A stretch of DNA of 64,000 nt from Porphyra umbilicalis (Eukaryota > Rhodophyta > Bangiophyceae > Bangiales > Bangiaceae), in NCBI GenBank assembly GCA_002049455.2, contig KV918984.1:62001-126000 (forward strand), written 5' to 3'. The notes beneath the pieces were generated by a model that did not search any database, was not told the origin of the DNA, and worked only from the letters and a program-made list of their open reading frames with translations. The stretch's first letter is position 1; every line of letters starts with the position of its first letter. The translations under genes were made by a program, and so were the position numbers. Shown in pieces: positions 55,092-64,000 of the stretch.

Positions 55092-56628
55092 GGCGGTGGT
55101 GAGGGAGGCGGAGGAGGGAACGGAAGAAAAGAAGGCAGATGCGGGGAAGGGTGCCGGTGTAGGGCAAAAGGAGAAGAACGAAAGCGGGAGGGCGGATGGG
55201 GGTGACGACCGAAGTCGGACCCGCTTGTCGGTCGGCGGCGGCCGCACGCAGGCCGACGGAAAAGGCGCGTGGCGGTCCACGTAGTAGTGCACGGTGACAA
55301 AAGCAAACCTCAGCCCAGGCAGCCGTCCACGGGCAGCACAGACGGTAGCAACGCGTGGCCCAAAGGCAAAGGAGGCGGGGCGTTGCCTCACGCGGTGTTG
55401 GGGCGGCGTGACGGGCGGGCCGCGTGGCGACACACCGCAAGCGTCACGCAGTGTCGACGCCACTCTAGCGCGAGCACATGGGTGCCTTGCGGCGGGTGGT
55501 GTGTGGCGTGGAAGACGGTGGGTGCGGGCACCGCCGGCGGCGCGCCGCGGACCCAAACGGCTCGGCTGCGGCCACACGGCCGTGCGGGTCCTGGACAAGG
55601 GGCGGAAGGCGCGGTGCACACAGCCCCGCGTTGGCCACGAGGACCAGCGGCTTGGTGGGACTGCTACGCAACTGGCCTGGGCGGGCAGTGCGCACCCTTT
55701 TGGAACGCGCCCATGGTCGGAGGTGGAGTGGTTGCCGCGCGATTGAGGCTACTGACATGCCATCAAGTCATTTCACACAGTTCACATAAAGAATGTCACT
55801 TGTGACCGATCCTCGCCCTTTACACGATTGGAAAGTAATGAACTTTAACTCGGTTGCACATTGTCCCAGGCATATGTCGGGCGTGCTACACGTTGCTCTG
55901 GACCAACATGCGCTTCTTTCCTCCCTGCCCCTTTCCCGCCCACCCTCTATATGCATCTTTTCATAAGTATGGGCCCTGGCGGACGAAAGCTCAATCGAGG
56001 ATGCCATCCTGGACCTGCACAGCGAATATCTATGTGCATGTGAACTTATGGTGATTTTGCCGTGCTCTTCGGTTAGGAAGTAGTTTTACTTCAATTATTT
56101 TTCGTAAAGGTATGTTGCACTTCAGCGTACAGTACTTCATCCATTCGATTGCACACCTCATGTGAACGCTTTCATGGGGCCCCGGTCTGGAACGAGTGTC
56201 ATGCGATGCCGGCTATACCACGTACAGCAAGGCGCATTCACCTGGCCAGGCGGCGCTGTGGGAGGGGTCCACCAGTCAGCCACACGCTCCACACGAATCC
56301 GTTTTGCAGCACATCAAGGTGTTACTTTGGCGGCAGACCAATGGGAACGCGTCCGGCAGATCTGATGGCATCCAGCGGACAGGCAATGACCAGGTGCAAA
56401 AGCCAATCACGCGCGTGGCGCGAACATCCGACCGCGCACGCGCGACGCGCCCGCCCTCGGCATGCGGCGGCCGACGCGGTGCCGGCCGGCGACCCCGGCG
56501 CGTCCAATCCGGCACCACCACCGTGGGGATGCAGCAGCGCCGTTGGCGCCGTGAAGACGATGGTCGCCTTCGCGGTGGACGTCGCGGTGGCCGTCGTTCC
56601 CATGACAAATGCAACCCGTCTCCCGCCA
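55092..56628. other. Intergenic, no gene recognised
   Basis: GC-rich up to about 55740, then a lower-GC stretch to about 56200 with short frames only. Probably contains the BAR gene promoter and the 3' end of the DUF155 gene. Confidence 0.35.
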
Positions 56629-56712
56629 TCAAGCGACTCCCGCGGCGGCGGCGCCCCTACTCGGCGCCGCCGCCGCTACTCCTGACGACGGCCCCCTCTG
56701 CCGTCGCCAGCG

Positions 56713-56744
<32 letters not shown>

Positions 56745-58342
56745 GGCCACACCGCCCCCCCCCCCCCCCCCCCCGCCCCCCCCTCCCCCCCTCCCCCCAA
56801 TGGCGCGTCGCCTGGTTGTACACCTCAAAGAGCACCTCGACAAAGATCAAAAACAGGATCGCGCGCTCCACCCGGTTGCTGCTGCTCTGCGCCAGCTCGC
56901 TGTTGAGCACCTCAAGCGCGTCGCGGATCACCTGCACGCGCGCGTCGAGGATGCGCGCGCGGTGGCGCAACTCCACCGCCGCGACCGCCTCGGTGTGCAG
57001 GCGCTCGAGTTCCGGGTGCGACCAAAAAAACTCGGGCGAGTCGAGGATGTCCGACACGAGGGACACAGAGTAGCGCGCCGCGAGCAGCTGCCCAATGAGC
57101 CGCCGCACCGCCGACGCGGGGAGGCTAATCGCGCCGTGGCGCGCGAGCTCCACGGGCAGGCCCCGCGTCGCCTCAACGAGCCCGTCAATCGTGCCCTCGT
57201 ACACGTGGAGCTTAACCGACTGGGCGAGGCCGTAGGAGAGGGCGAGCAACTCGGGGGCGGCCGCCCACGAGGTCACGTGCAGCTCGTCGTTGCGAAAGCC
57301 GGCGCGCGTGGCGGGGGCGTGAAAGACAAAGTCGTGGTCAAAGGCGTCGGCGCGGCGCATGTGCGCGGCGGCGGCGGCGGTTGCAGAGGGGGCGGGCTCG
57401 GTGGAGAAGCGCGCGACGGCGCCGAGGAGGCGCCGCCGGTGGGCGGCGGGGACGCCCCACACCACCGCCGCGCCCGATTGGAAGAAAAAGGCGTGGCCGT
57501 CGTACGGCACGGGGGGGGGGGGGGGGGGTCCCCGTCTGCGGCGGCTGGGGGGGGGGGGGGGGACCCTCCCCGCCGAGCACCCCGTGGCACGCCACGTGCA
57601 CCACATCGTCGGCCATGAGGCGCGCCGACTGGACGACGAGGCCCGGCGGCAGGTCGACGGGGCCCCCGTCGCCGCCCGCCTCGGCGGCCGCCCCCGCCCC
57701 CGCCCCCGCCGCCGCCGCCGCCGCGCCCGCGGCGGCGTGGCGGTCAAAAAAGGCGCGCAGCGACGCGAGGTTGTACGACGCTGCCGCACAATAGGCGCCG
57801 ACAATGGTCGTGCTCCGCGCCATGGCCGCCACCGCCGCCGCCGCCGCCGCCTCGTCGCCGCCGCCCGCCGCCGCGGCCGCCCGCCCCGCGCCGCCGCCGC
57901 CGCCGCCGCCCGCCCGTCGGCCGGCGGCGGCGGCAGCGGCAGCGGCGGTGACGGCGGCGGCGGCGGCGGTGCCTTGCGGTGGGGTGTCCCCGCCGGCGGC
58001 GCCCCCCCCCCGCCCCCCCGCCACCCGCGCGACGGTTTTGGAGACCCCCCGCGCCTTGGCGGTCGCGCGCTTGGGCGCGGGCGGCGGCGGCGGCGCGCGG
58101 CGCAGCACCGCCGCCGCCGCCGCGGCGGCCGTCGGCGGGGGGGGTTCCCCGCGACTGGCCGACGAGGCGCCACGGACGGCCGCCGCCGTGGAGGGGGGGG
58201 GGGGTAGGCCGCCGCCGACGCCGCCGCCGCCGCGGCCGCGGCCGCGGCGCGCGGGGGGGGGGTGGTGCCGCCGCCGCCGCCGCCAAAAGGGGCGGCGGTG
58301 CCGACCGGTGGCCGCCGGCGCAGGGGGGTTGTCAGGCGCCAT
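56629..58342 (-). CDS. RMD1/RMND1-type protein (DUF155), frame change at poly-G tracts
   Basis: ATG 58342 opens MAPDNPPAPAATGRHRRPF, an Ala/Arg/Pro-rich leader of some 150 residues that may be an organelle presequence. The family domain follows: TTIVGAYCAAASYNLASLRA, ADDVVHVACHGV, then in another frame YDGHAFFFQSGAAVVWGVP, FRNDELHVTS, LLALSYGLAQSVKLHVYEG, ELARHGAISLPASAVRRLIG, SDILDSPEFFWSHPELERLH and a C-terminal hydrophobic anchor AILFLIFVEVLFEVYN. These are the hallmarks of DUF155 in order. The frame change lies in a loop holding runs of 18 G and 16 G (57511-57562). Human RMND1 supports mitochondrial translation and yeast Rmd1 is needed in meiotic division; the algal role is unknown. The tail after the anchor is uncertain because of a run of 20 C at 56755-56774. 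N-terminal frame is also uncertain. Confidence 0.85.
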
Positions 58343-59144
58343 AGGGCGCCGGGACGCGACATGCGTGACGACCGCGGTGGGGGGGATGAGGGTGTCGGGG
58401 GGGGGGGGAGGGGGTGCGCACGCGCGTGGCTGCCGCCGTGGTGCGTGCCGCAACGCGGCGCGGGCGTGCGCGCGGCGTCGACGGCTCGACGTTGGGCGGC
58501 GCGGATCCAAAGGCCGTGGACGATTCCGGGTGCCAAGACACGTGGTTACCCACGACCTGTGTGAGTAAGTACGAATTGCAATCCCAGTGTCAAGCAGAAA
58601 TTGATCCTGTGGTCGATAGAGACGACGCGTGGATCGAGGCGCTGACGTCAGGTTGGGAAACGTCAGCACGCCGCCCCCCCGTCATGACAGCGCGGAACCG
58701 CCCTCGAGCGCGCTTTGTGGGGCGGCCGGCCCCGCCCATGGACACTTGACGGAGCACACTGGCTTTTGCCCTTGTTGCATAGCAGTGGCATCTTGTGGTA
58801 GGTGCAGCCCGGTCCGGCGGACGAGCCGTCGGCGTACGGAGCCGCGGGCGGGTGTGCCCGACGACAGTGGGAGCGCGGTCCTTGACACGGCAGCCGTGGC
58901 CGTACCGCACGCGCACGTCCTGACACTGGCTATGAGGGTGTACCGGCGCTACGGGAGCGCGTGCGTGTGCTCTCATACGCGGCACAGTTGGTACCCTATA
59001 AAAGCAGTGCACACCAGCGCCCACCGCGCGGGCGTGCTTTGGTTGCTGCCCCACACACCAGCCTAAGAGCCTCCTAACCCCTGGGACCCCGCTCCTCTGT
59101 GACCGTTTGGGCGCCTACGCCGCTTCGCTCCCGACGGCGGCACC
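58343..59144. promoter_or_regulatory. Bidirectional promoter region
   Basis: About 800 bp separate the starts of the DUF155 gene (minus) and the membrane protein gene (plus). A TATA box serves the plus side at 58997-59004. No gene is recognised inside. Confidence 0.4.
58997..59004 (+). promoter_or_regulatory. TATA box
   Basis: TATAAAAG, a good TATA match, about 140-150 bp before ATG 59145. Confidence 0.5.
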
Positions 59145-60706
59145 ATGGACCCCGATGTGCCCCAGTTCTTTGGGTTTGGAGCCTTTGAAACGACCGCCTT
59201 CTTCACCGCCGTGCTCGTTGCCGCCTACTCGCTCATCCCCAACCCGACCGGCCGGCAGGGGGTGTCCGACCGCTCCGAGTACCGCGTCTACGCCGGGTGG
59301 CGGTTGGCCATCCTGGTCATTGGCGCGCAGCTGATCCTCATGGTCGTCGTCTTTGGCGTCCTCCTCCGCCGCGGCACCTCTGCCAAGGCCATTGTGTGGG
59401 TGCTGCTGCTCATGGCGGGCACGTGGGCGCCGCTGGCGGGCTTGGTGAAAAGCACCGTCTCGTCCTGGCGCCGCGTCCGCTCCATGATGCGCCTGCGGAT
59501 GACGCGCAATCAACTCGCCGCCGTTGCGCGGGAGTACTTTCTCACTGGCCAGCGTGGCATTGCCGTTGCGCGCATCGTGTATTGGGCGTCGGGCGAGCTG
59601 CCCGTCATGCCCCTCCGCGCGCTCGGGGACGTGCGGGAGCTCGACGCCCACCGGGACGCGATCCGCCGCGCGGCCACGCCCACCGTCGTGGCCCCGCCGG
59701 CCGCGGCGGTTGGGTGGTGGCACCGGTCGGCAAACAAGCGCGCCGCCGAGGCGGGGGTGCTCCTCGACATGGGCGTCCTCTGGTCCGTGCACCAAGGCGC
59801 GCAGCCGGGGAGCGTGCGCGGCGCGGTGGTGGCCGCCGCCACCTACGCGGCCGACCCGCTGGTATGGGCGTGGACGCACGAGCACGTGGCACTGAGCGTA
59901 ACGCCCTTCCCCGACTGCCGCCGCGCCGCGGCCACGGGCGGCGCGCCGCGGGTGCCCCCCGTGCGCGTGCAGGCGCGGTACCTCGACACGGTTGACGAAC
60001 TCCAAACGGGTGGCACGCTCAGCGACGAGCTTGACCGCCGCGCCCTGCGCGACCGCTTTTGCGACCGGTGCGCCTTGGCCATCCGCGGCGCCGTGGAGGC
60101 CTTCCTCGAGTCCAACGCGCGGGGGCACACGGACATGCGGTCGTCGTGGGTGGCCGACGTTAACATGGCGTGGGCGGGCCACTACGAGGCGGTCGTCGAC
60201 GTGTTTTGGGAGGCGGCGTTTATGGATGCGGCCGCCAACCGCCTGACCGTCTCGGAGCGGGGCAACCACAGCGAGGGGTACGGGGACTATGGAAAGGTCG
60301 TCACCCTCCGCATGATGACGCTGCTCTTCCTCGTCCTCCGCGCCGTAATGGGGGAGGCGCCGCCGCTGGCGCCGCTCGCCGACCGCGTCGACGCGCGCCT
60401 TCACACGCGCGGCTTTTGGGTCGAGTACTGGGAGGCCTTTCGGGACGCCGTGAGCGTCAACGGGCAGGTCAACGCGAGCCGCATCGGCACGGCCACGTTC
60501 AAAGCCGTCACGCGGACGATGCAGGACCGGGAGATGGGGGTGCTCGTCGACCTCCTCACGACCAGCCCGGTGACCGGCAGCCTGTGCGCCGATCCGTCGT
60601 GTTGGCTGCACTCGGAGACGACGCTGCAGGCCACGCGGATGGACGCGCCGGGGGCGGGGGGGGGGGGGTGCCGCCCGTGGCGCACGCGACCGCGGGCGGT
60701 GCGTGA
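59145..60706 (+). CDS. Unrecognised multipass membrane protein
   Basis: ATG 59145 opens MDPDVPQFFGFGAFETTAFF. Hydrophobic segments lie at about residues 10-30, 50-75 (LAILVIGAQLILMVVVFGVL) and 82-102 (IVWVLLLMAGTWAPLAGLV). A large, mostly soluble part of 350 residues follows, with regular helices (VYWASGELPVMPLRALGDV, RDRFCDRCALAIRGAVEAF, VVTLRMMTLLFLVLRAVMG) and a well-formed end (MQDREMGVLVDLLTTSPVTG, CWLHSETTLQATRM). After a run of 13 G (60656-60668) the continuous frame runs to 60938 with poor composition. The alternative frame ends soon at TGA 60704-60706 with VPPVAHATAGG, which looks more natural, so that end is given. Family unknown. It shares a TATA-bearing upstream region with the DUF155 gene. 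Confidence 0.6.
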
Positions 60707-61757
60707 GCGGGGGCTCTGCTGTTCTGGATCCACGCGCCACAGAGTCGATGTGTTCTGGCAGCACCATGGTGCAGAAGGTCATGTCAACGGTCACGGTGCA
60801 AAAAAAAAAGACGTTGTCATTGGTGCGCGTCACGGTGATCGTGCCGAACCTAGAAAGTGCGCCTTCTGCCATCCACGTCGGTCAAAAGGCGTCTCGCACT
60901 GGCTGCGTGTGCAGTATAGACCTAAAATAGTGTGGTAGCCCCACGGCCGGGGGTGCTCCCGCACCGCGGGGCTCAGACAACAGCAGCCGACGCAGTTTTT
61001 TTCCAGTCTAGATTGACTGCCCGTCGTTGCGGGTATGACCTGCAGGCCGTCGGTCGCCTCACACGACCTCGCGTAGGGCGTGGTGGAGAGGCACTGCGCC
61101 GCGGAGGGCGCGCGGTGCACGACCGCGAGCGCGACGGCGGCGGCCACGCACGCGGACGCGTCGACGCGCATGGAGCGGCTGCGAACGCGCCCCGTGGTCG
61201 GTACGGATGGGGCGTCGCGCGGAGACACCACCGTGACGAGCGGGAGGGGGGGCGCTGCGGGGGATTGCAAAGCGGTCGTCAACGTGGGCGGCGGTGACAC
61301 GCCACACACAGCTGCTGGCGCACGCGTGCCAAGCAGGCGCAGCCCGCTCGTCCAGCGGCACACCCGCGCGCGGGCGCAGACCGCCGCGGTCATCCGCGCG
61401 CGGCACGGCCGGTCCTCGTTGCCAATTGATGCCGCCTGCAGGGCGGTCCCGGCGCGGTGGCCGGCGCCCGCCGAGCCCCGTCTGGACACTCGTGCCCTTC
61501 CAGCCCTTTCTTCCGGCACGCCATGGCCCCTGTGTCTGCTTGGAGCCGTCCGTCGCTCCGAGTCGCCTCGCTTTTCGCACGAGGCCCCCGCGCTGCCCCC
61601 CCCCCCCAACCGTACCAGGGGTCCGCCCCATCCATGGGTCAGAAAAAAAAAAGAAAAAGGGGGCGCGTGGCACCTCCGAGGTGCCCACCAACCCCCCCCC
61701 CCCCCCCGCGCGCCCGCACGCCCACGCCCGCCGGGCCGACCCCCCCCCCCCACCGCG
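60707..61757. other. Spacer between convergent genes
   Basis: Frames are of low complexity. Runs of 8-14 A, G or C occur. No gene is supported. Confidence 0.35.
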
Positions 61758-62107
61758 TCAGCCACGGCGCACCGACAGCACGCCCGCCGGCAGCCGCAGC
61801 GCCGCCCGGTGCGGCAGCCCCCCACCGGCGGGCAAAGACACCCACCGCGGGGCGGCCGACGCAAAGAGCGCGTCGGCGGCCGCCGCGGGCGCCGCGCAGA
61901 GCAGCTCGGGCACGCACGCGGCGGGCGGCGGGGGCGGCGGCGGCGGCGGCGCGCCGTCGGCCGCCGCGGGGGCGCGCCCCCGCGCCACCCGCACGGTCCC
62001 CACCGCCAGGACGTCGTAGCGCAGGGGCGTCCGCAACACCCACCCGCCGTCGGCCGTGGCGTCGGCGAGGGGCGACAGCGCGGCGGCGGCGGCCGCCGCC
62101 ACCGCAT

Positions 62108-62141
<34 letters not shown>

Positions 62142-63301
62142 GTCGGGGGCCTCCCCCTCCCCCCCCCCGCGTCGGGCGCCCACAACACGACCGCCTCGGG
62201 GGTGAGGGACGGCCACTCGGTGACGCCCCGCTCCCACGCGTCGACGGTGAGGACCTCGAGCCACCCCCGCCGGGCAGTGCCCGCTGCCGCCGCCGCCGCG
62301 GGTGCCGCCCCGAGCAGCAGCGCGTCCAAGGGGTGGGGGGGCACCCCCCACGCAACCCCGCCCCCCGCCCCAAACGCCACGAGCCGGTCGAGCCCCCACG
62401 CGAGCGCATACGCAAGCGCCGCGAGCGTCAACCCACACCGCACTCGCCCCGACGCGATGAGCGCACGGATCTCGGCGGGCCCGTACCAGTCGACGCCCAC
62501 AATGGCCTCGTTGGGGTCGGGGGGCGCGACGGCCCCCCCCCCACCGCCCCCCCCCCCCCCCCCGCCGCCCCCTCCCCCGCCGCCGCCACGCGCACCGCAA
62601 AGACGGGGATGTCCGACAAGTAGACCGACGTGTTGACATTGACCCAGCCGAGCGGGCGGACCCCCCCCACGGCCGACGGTGGGAGGCCGACCTCCTCCGC
62701 CACCTCCCGCATCGCCGCGGCGGCGGCGCTCTCCCCCCCCGCCGGGAACCCCCGCGGCGCCTCGACCGACACAAAGCCGTGGCCGCCGGGCGTTGGGGTT
62801 GGAAACACAAACGCCGCCGCCGCCGCCGCCGGCACGGGGCGGTAGGTGCGGAGGAGGGCGACGCGCCCGTCGGCGGCGACGGGGAGGCCGACGGCGCCGC
62901 GGGGCTCGGCAATGCCGGGCACGTCGTACAGGGGGGTGCCGTCACCCGCAAGCACCGCCAGGTGGTGGACGACCGAGTAGGGCGCGTTGGCAACGAGGAG
63001 GGGGGGGGGGGCCGCCGCCGCGTGGGGGCAAAAGGCCGCCGCCGCGGGCACGGCGGTGATGGGCACGATGCGGAGGGGGGGGGGGGGGGGGGTTCCCGAG
63101 GGGGGGGGGGGGGGGGGGGGGGGAACCCATGCTCGGCAGACGGCCGGCGCGGGGGGGGCGGGGGGGGCCGGGGGGGGGGTGACGCTGACGGGGCGGCAAC
63201 GTTGGCGGCGGGCAGCGACTGGGGGCAGGCGGGCGGCGGGTGGGGGCGACGGGGTGCACCCACGCCGCCGCGTCAGGGGGCGGCAACCGGCCGCGCGGCA
63301 T
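61758..63301 (-). CDS. Nudix hydrolase, several frame changes at homopolymers
   Basis: The Nudix box is complete: G-x5-E-x7-RE-V-x-EE-x-G-L (GFPAGGE, then REVAEEVGL), preceded by APYSVVHHLAVLAGDGTPL and RVALLRTYRPVP and followed by GWVNVNTSVYLSDIPVFAVR. This arrangement with VEAPRGFPAGGE fits the ADP-ribose pyrophosphatase branch, which hydrolyses nucleoside diphosphates linked to a moiety X with Mg2+ held by the Glu residues. The domain continues in a second frame (IVGVDWYGPAEIRALIASGR, then LTLAALAYAL) after C runs at 62533-62563. It continues in a third frame after a C run near 62159-62168, to a natural-looking end (WVLRTPLRYDVLAVGTVRVA; WVSLPAGGGLPHR). The N-terminus is Pro/Ala-rich, interrupted by G runs of 18 and 24 (63075-63123). 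The start is uncertain; ATG 63301 is the best candidate. The enzyme call is firm, intactness is not. Confidence 0.8.
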
Positions 63302-64000
63302 GCGCCATGGGGCCACCGCGGGCGGCGGCAGCGCGGGCGCGCGCGGCGCAGACTGCGGTGGTCGCGCACGGCGGGGGGCGCCGGGGAGCAACGCCACCCT
63401 CGCCCGCCCGCCGGCTGCAGCGTCACCGCTGCGCACTGCCGCCGCTCGCAGAGGGTGACTTGGCGGGGGGAACCGCCCGTCCCAAAATCCCCCCAAAAGT
63501 AGCTCCAAAGATCCCTCGGTATGCTTCTTTTTCAAAGCGTCGAGGATTGACCCCCCCGTTGTGGCGCCCGTCCGACCCCTTGACCGTGGCCATGGCAGGG
63601 ACACCCGTCGCGGGGGTCCTCCCGCCCACGCTGCCCGCGCGTGCGTACACCCGTAGCGCGAGGCGGTGCCAGCGGCTTGACGAGCGCGTGGCGGTTGGCA
63701 CGCGTCGGAGATGCCGTGCTCGGCACGCACCCCGTCGCGGCGTGTTGGGGGTGCCGACGCGCGCACGCGGCAGCCGGCGACCGCACACCATCGTGCGGTG
63801 GACCAGAATCACGCGCGCGTCGCGCGCTGCGCAAGATGAGCCGCCCGCCCTGCACGGCACGGCGCATGCCAACGCCCGCGGCCTTTCTGCAAAGGCGCGT
63901 CGCTCTGGGACACAAACCAGGAGAATCATATCATAAATAAACAACCCCCAGTTCCAGTGTTATGTACCTGTACATGGCGCGGGCAAACGCCGTCGCCCAC
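63302..64000. other. Upstream of Nudix gene, no gene recognised
   Basis: GC-rich, frames without domains. The last 80 bases are lower in GC with an AATAAA word (63935-63940), which could end a gene lying outside the window. Confidence 0.35.

Noticed and set aside
53036-55619. Reading the BAR gene as two separate genes because of the two frames
   Set aside because: The C-terminal frame has no start of its own near the join, and the switch falls exactly at a 13-G run, as in other genes here.
1-64000. CRISPR arrays, rRNA genes, bacterial operons or phage
   Set aside because: No spaced identical direct repeats, no rRNA motifs, and spliced GT-AG genes rule out a prokaryotic window.

Overview
The window looks like nuclear DNA of a GC-rich eukaryotic alga, most likely a bangiophyte red alga of the Porphyra/Pyropia type. 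This is an inference from several things seen together. There is a plastid PGR5 gene whose transit peptide starts with MAFV, as red algal transit peptides often do. The genes are GC-rich, with no intron or a few short ones (about 150-290 nt), GT-AG, usually with the donor GTACGT. No operons, Shine-Dalgarno sites, rRNA genes, CRISPR arrays or convincing tRNA genes were seen. Genes lie 0.5-3 kb apart on both strands, and eroded mobile DNA fills much of the space.

Layout. 1-5 kb: two neighbouring Ala-rich membrane protein genes, each with one phase-1 intron. 5-10 kb: two MITEs, a RING-H2 gene, a hAT-like element with an 8-bp target duplication, a 74-bp minisatellite and part of a CCATCC-rich repeat. 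10.6-14.5 kb: a whole-looking four-exon Plavaka-type (CACTA superfamily) transposase. 16.8-19.7 kb: an unrecognised nuclear-type protein split by one in-frame amber codon. 20-25.7 kb: two more CCATCC repeats, a decayed copy of the RING gene and a 1.2-kb TA-flanked DNA element carrying a minisatellite. 26-29.8 kb: two spliced hypothetical genes. 32.3-35.1 kb: a four-exon half-size ABC transporter of the YddA/ABCD2-like class with a probable plastid transit peptide. 36.4 kb: a small secreted Cys-rich protein. 41-47.5 kb: an RRM-like protein, PGR5 and a divergent FKBP/TPR-like protein. 49-63.3 kb: a helical-domain protein, a BAR-like protein, an RMD1/DUF155 protein, an unrecognised multipass membrane protein and a Nudix hydrolase.

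The most striking feature is the density of long G or C homopolymers (up to 27 nt). In at least seven genes the reading frame changes at such a tract while clear coding sequence continues on both sides. This is either homopolymer miscounting in the assembly or real slippage. PGR5, the transposase and the other spliced genes without such tracts keep perfect phase, so the coding calls themselves are sound. Functionally the set is housekeeping (cyclic electron flow, transport, membrane shaping, Nudix metabolism) and does not form one pathway. No clearly new multi-gene system was found; the strongest leads are the homopolymer/frame pattern, the transposon set and the ABC H-loop substitution.
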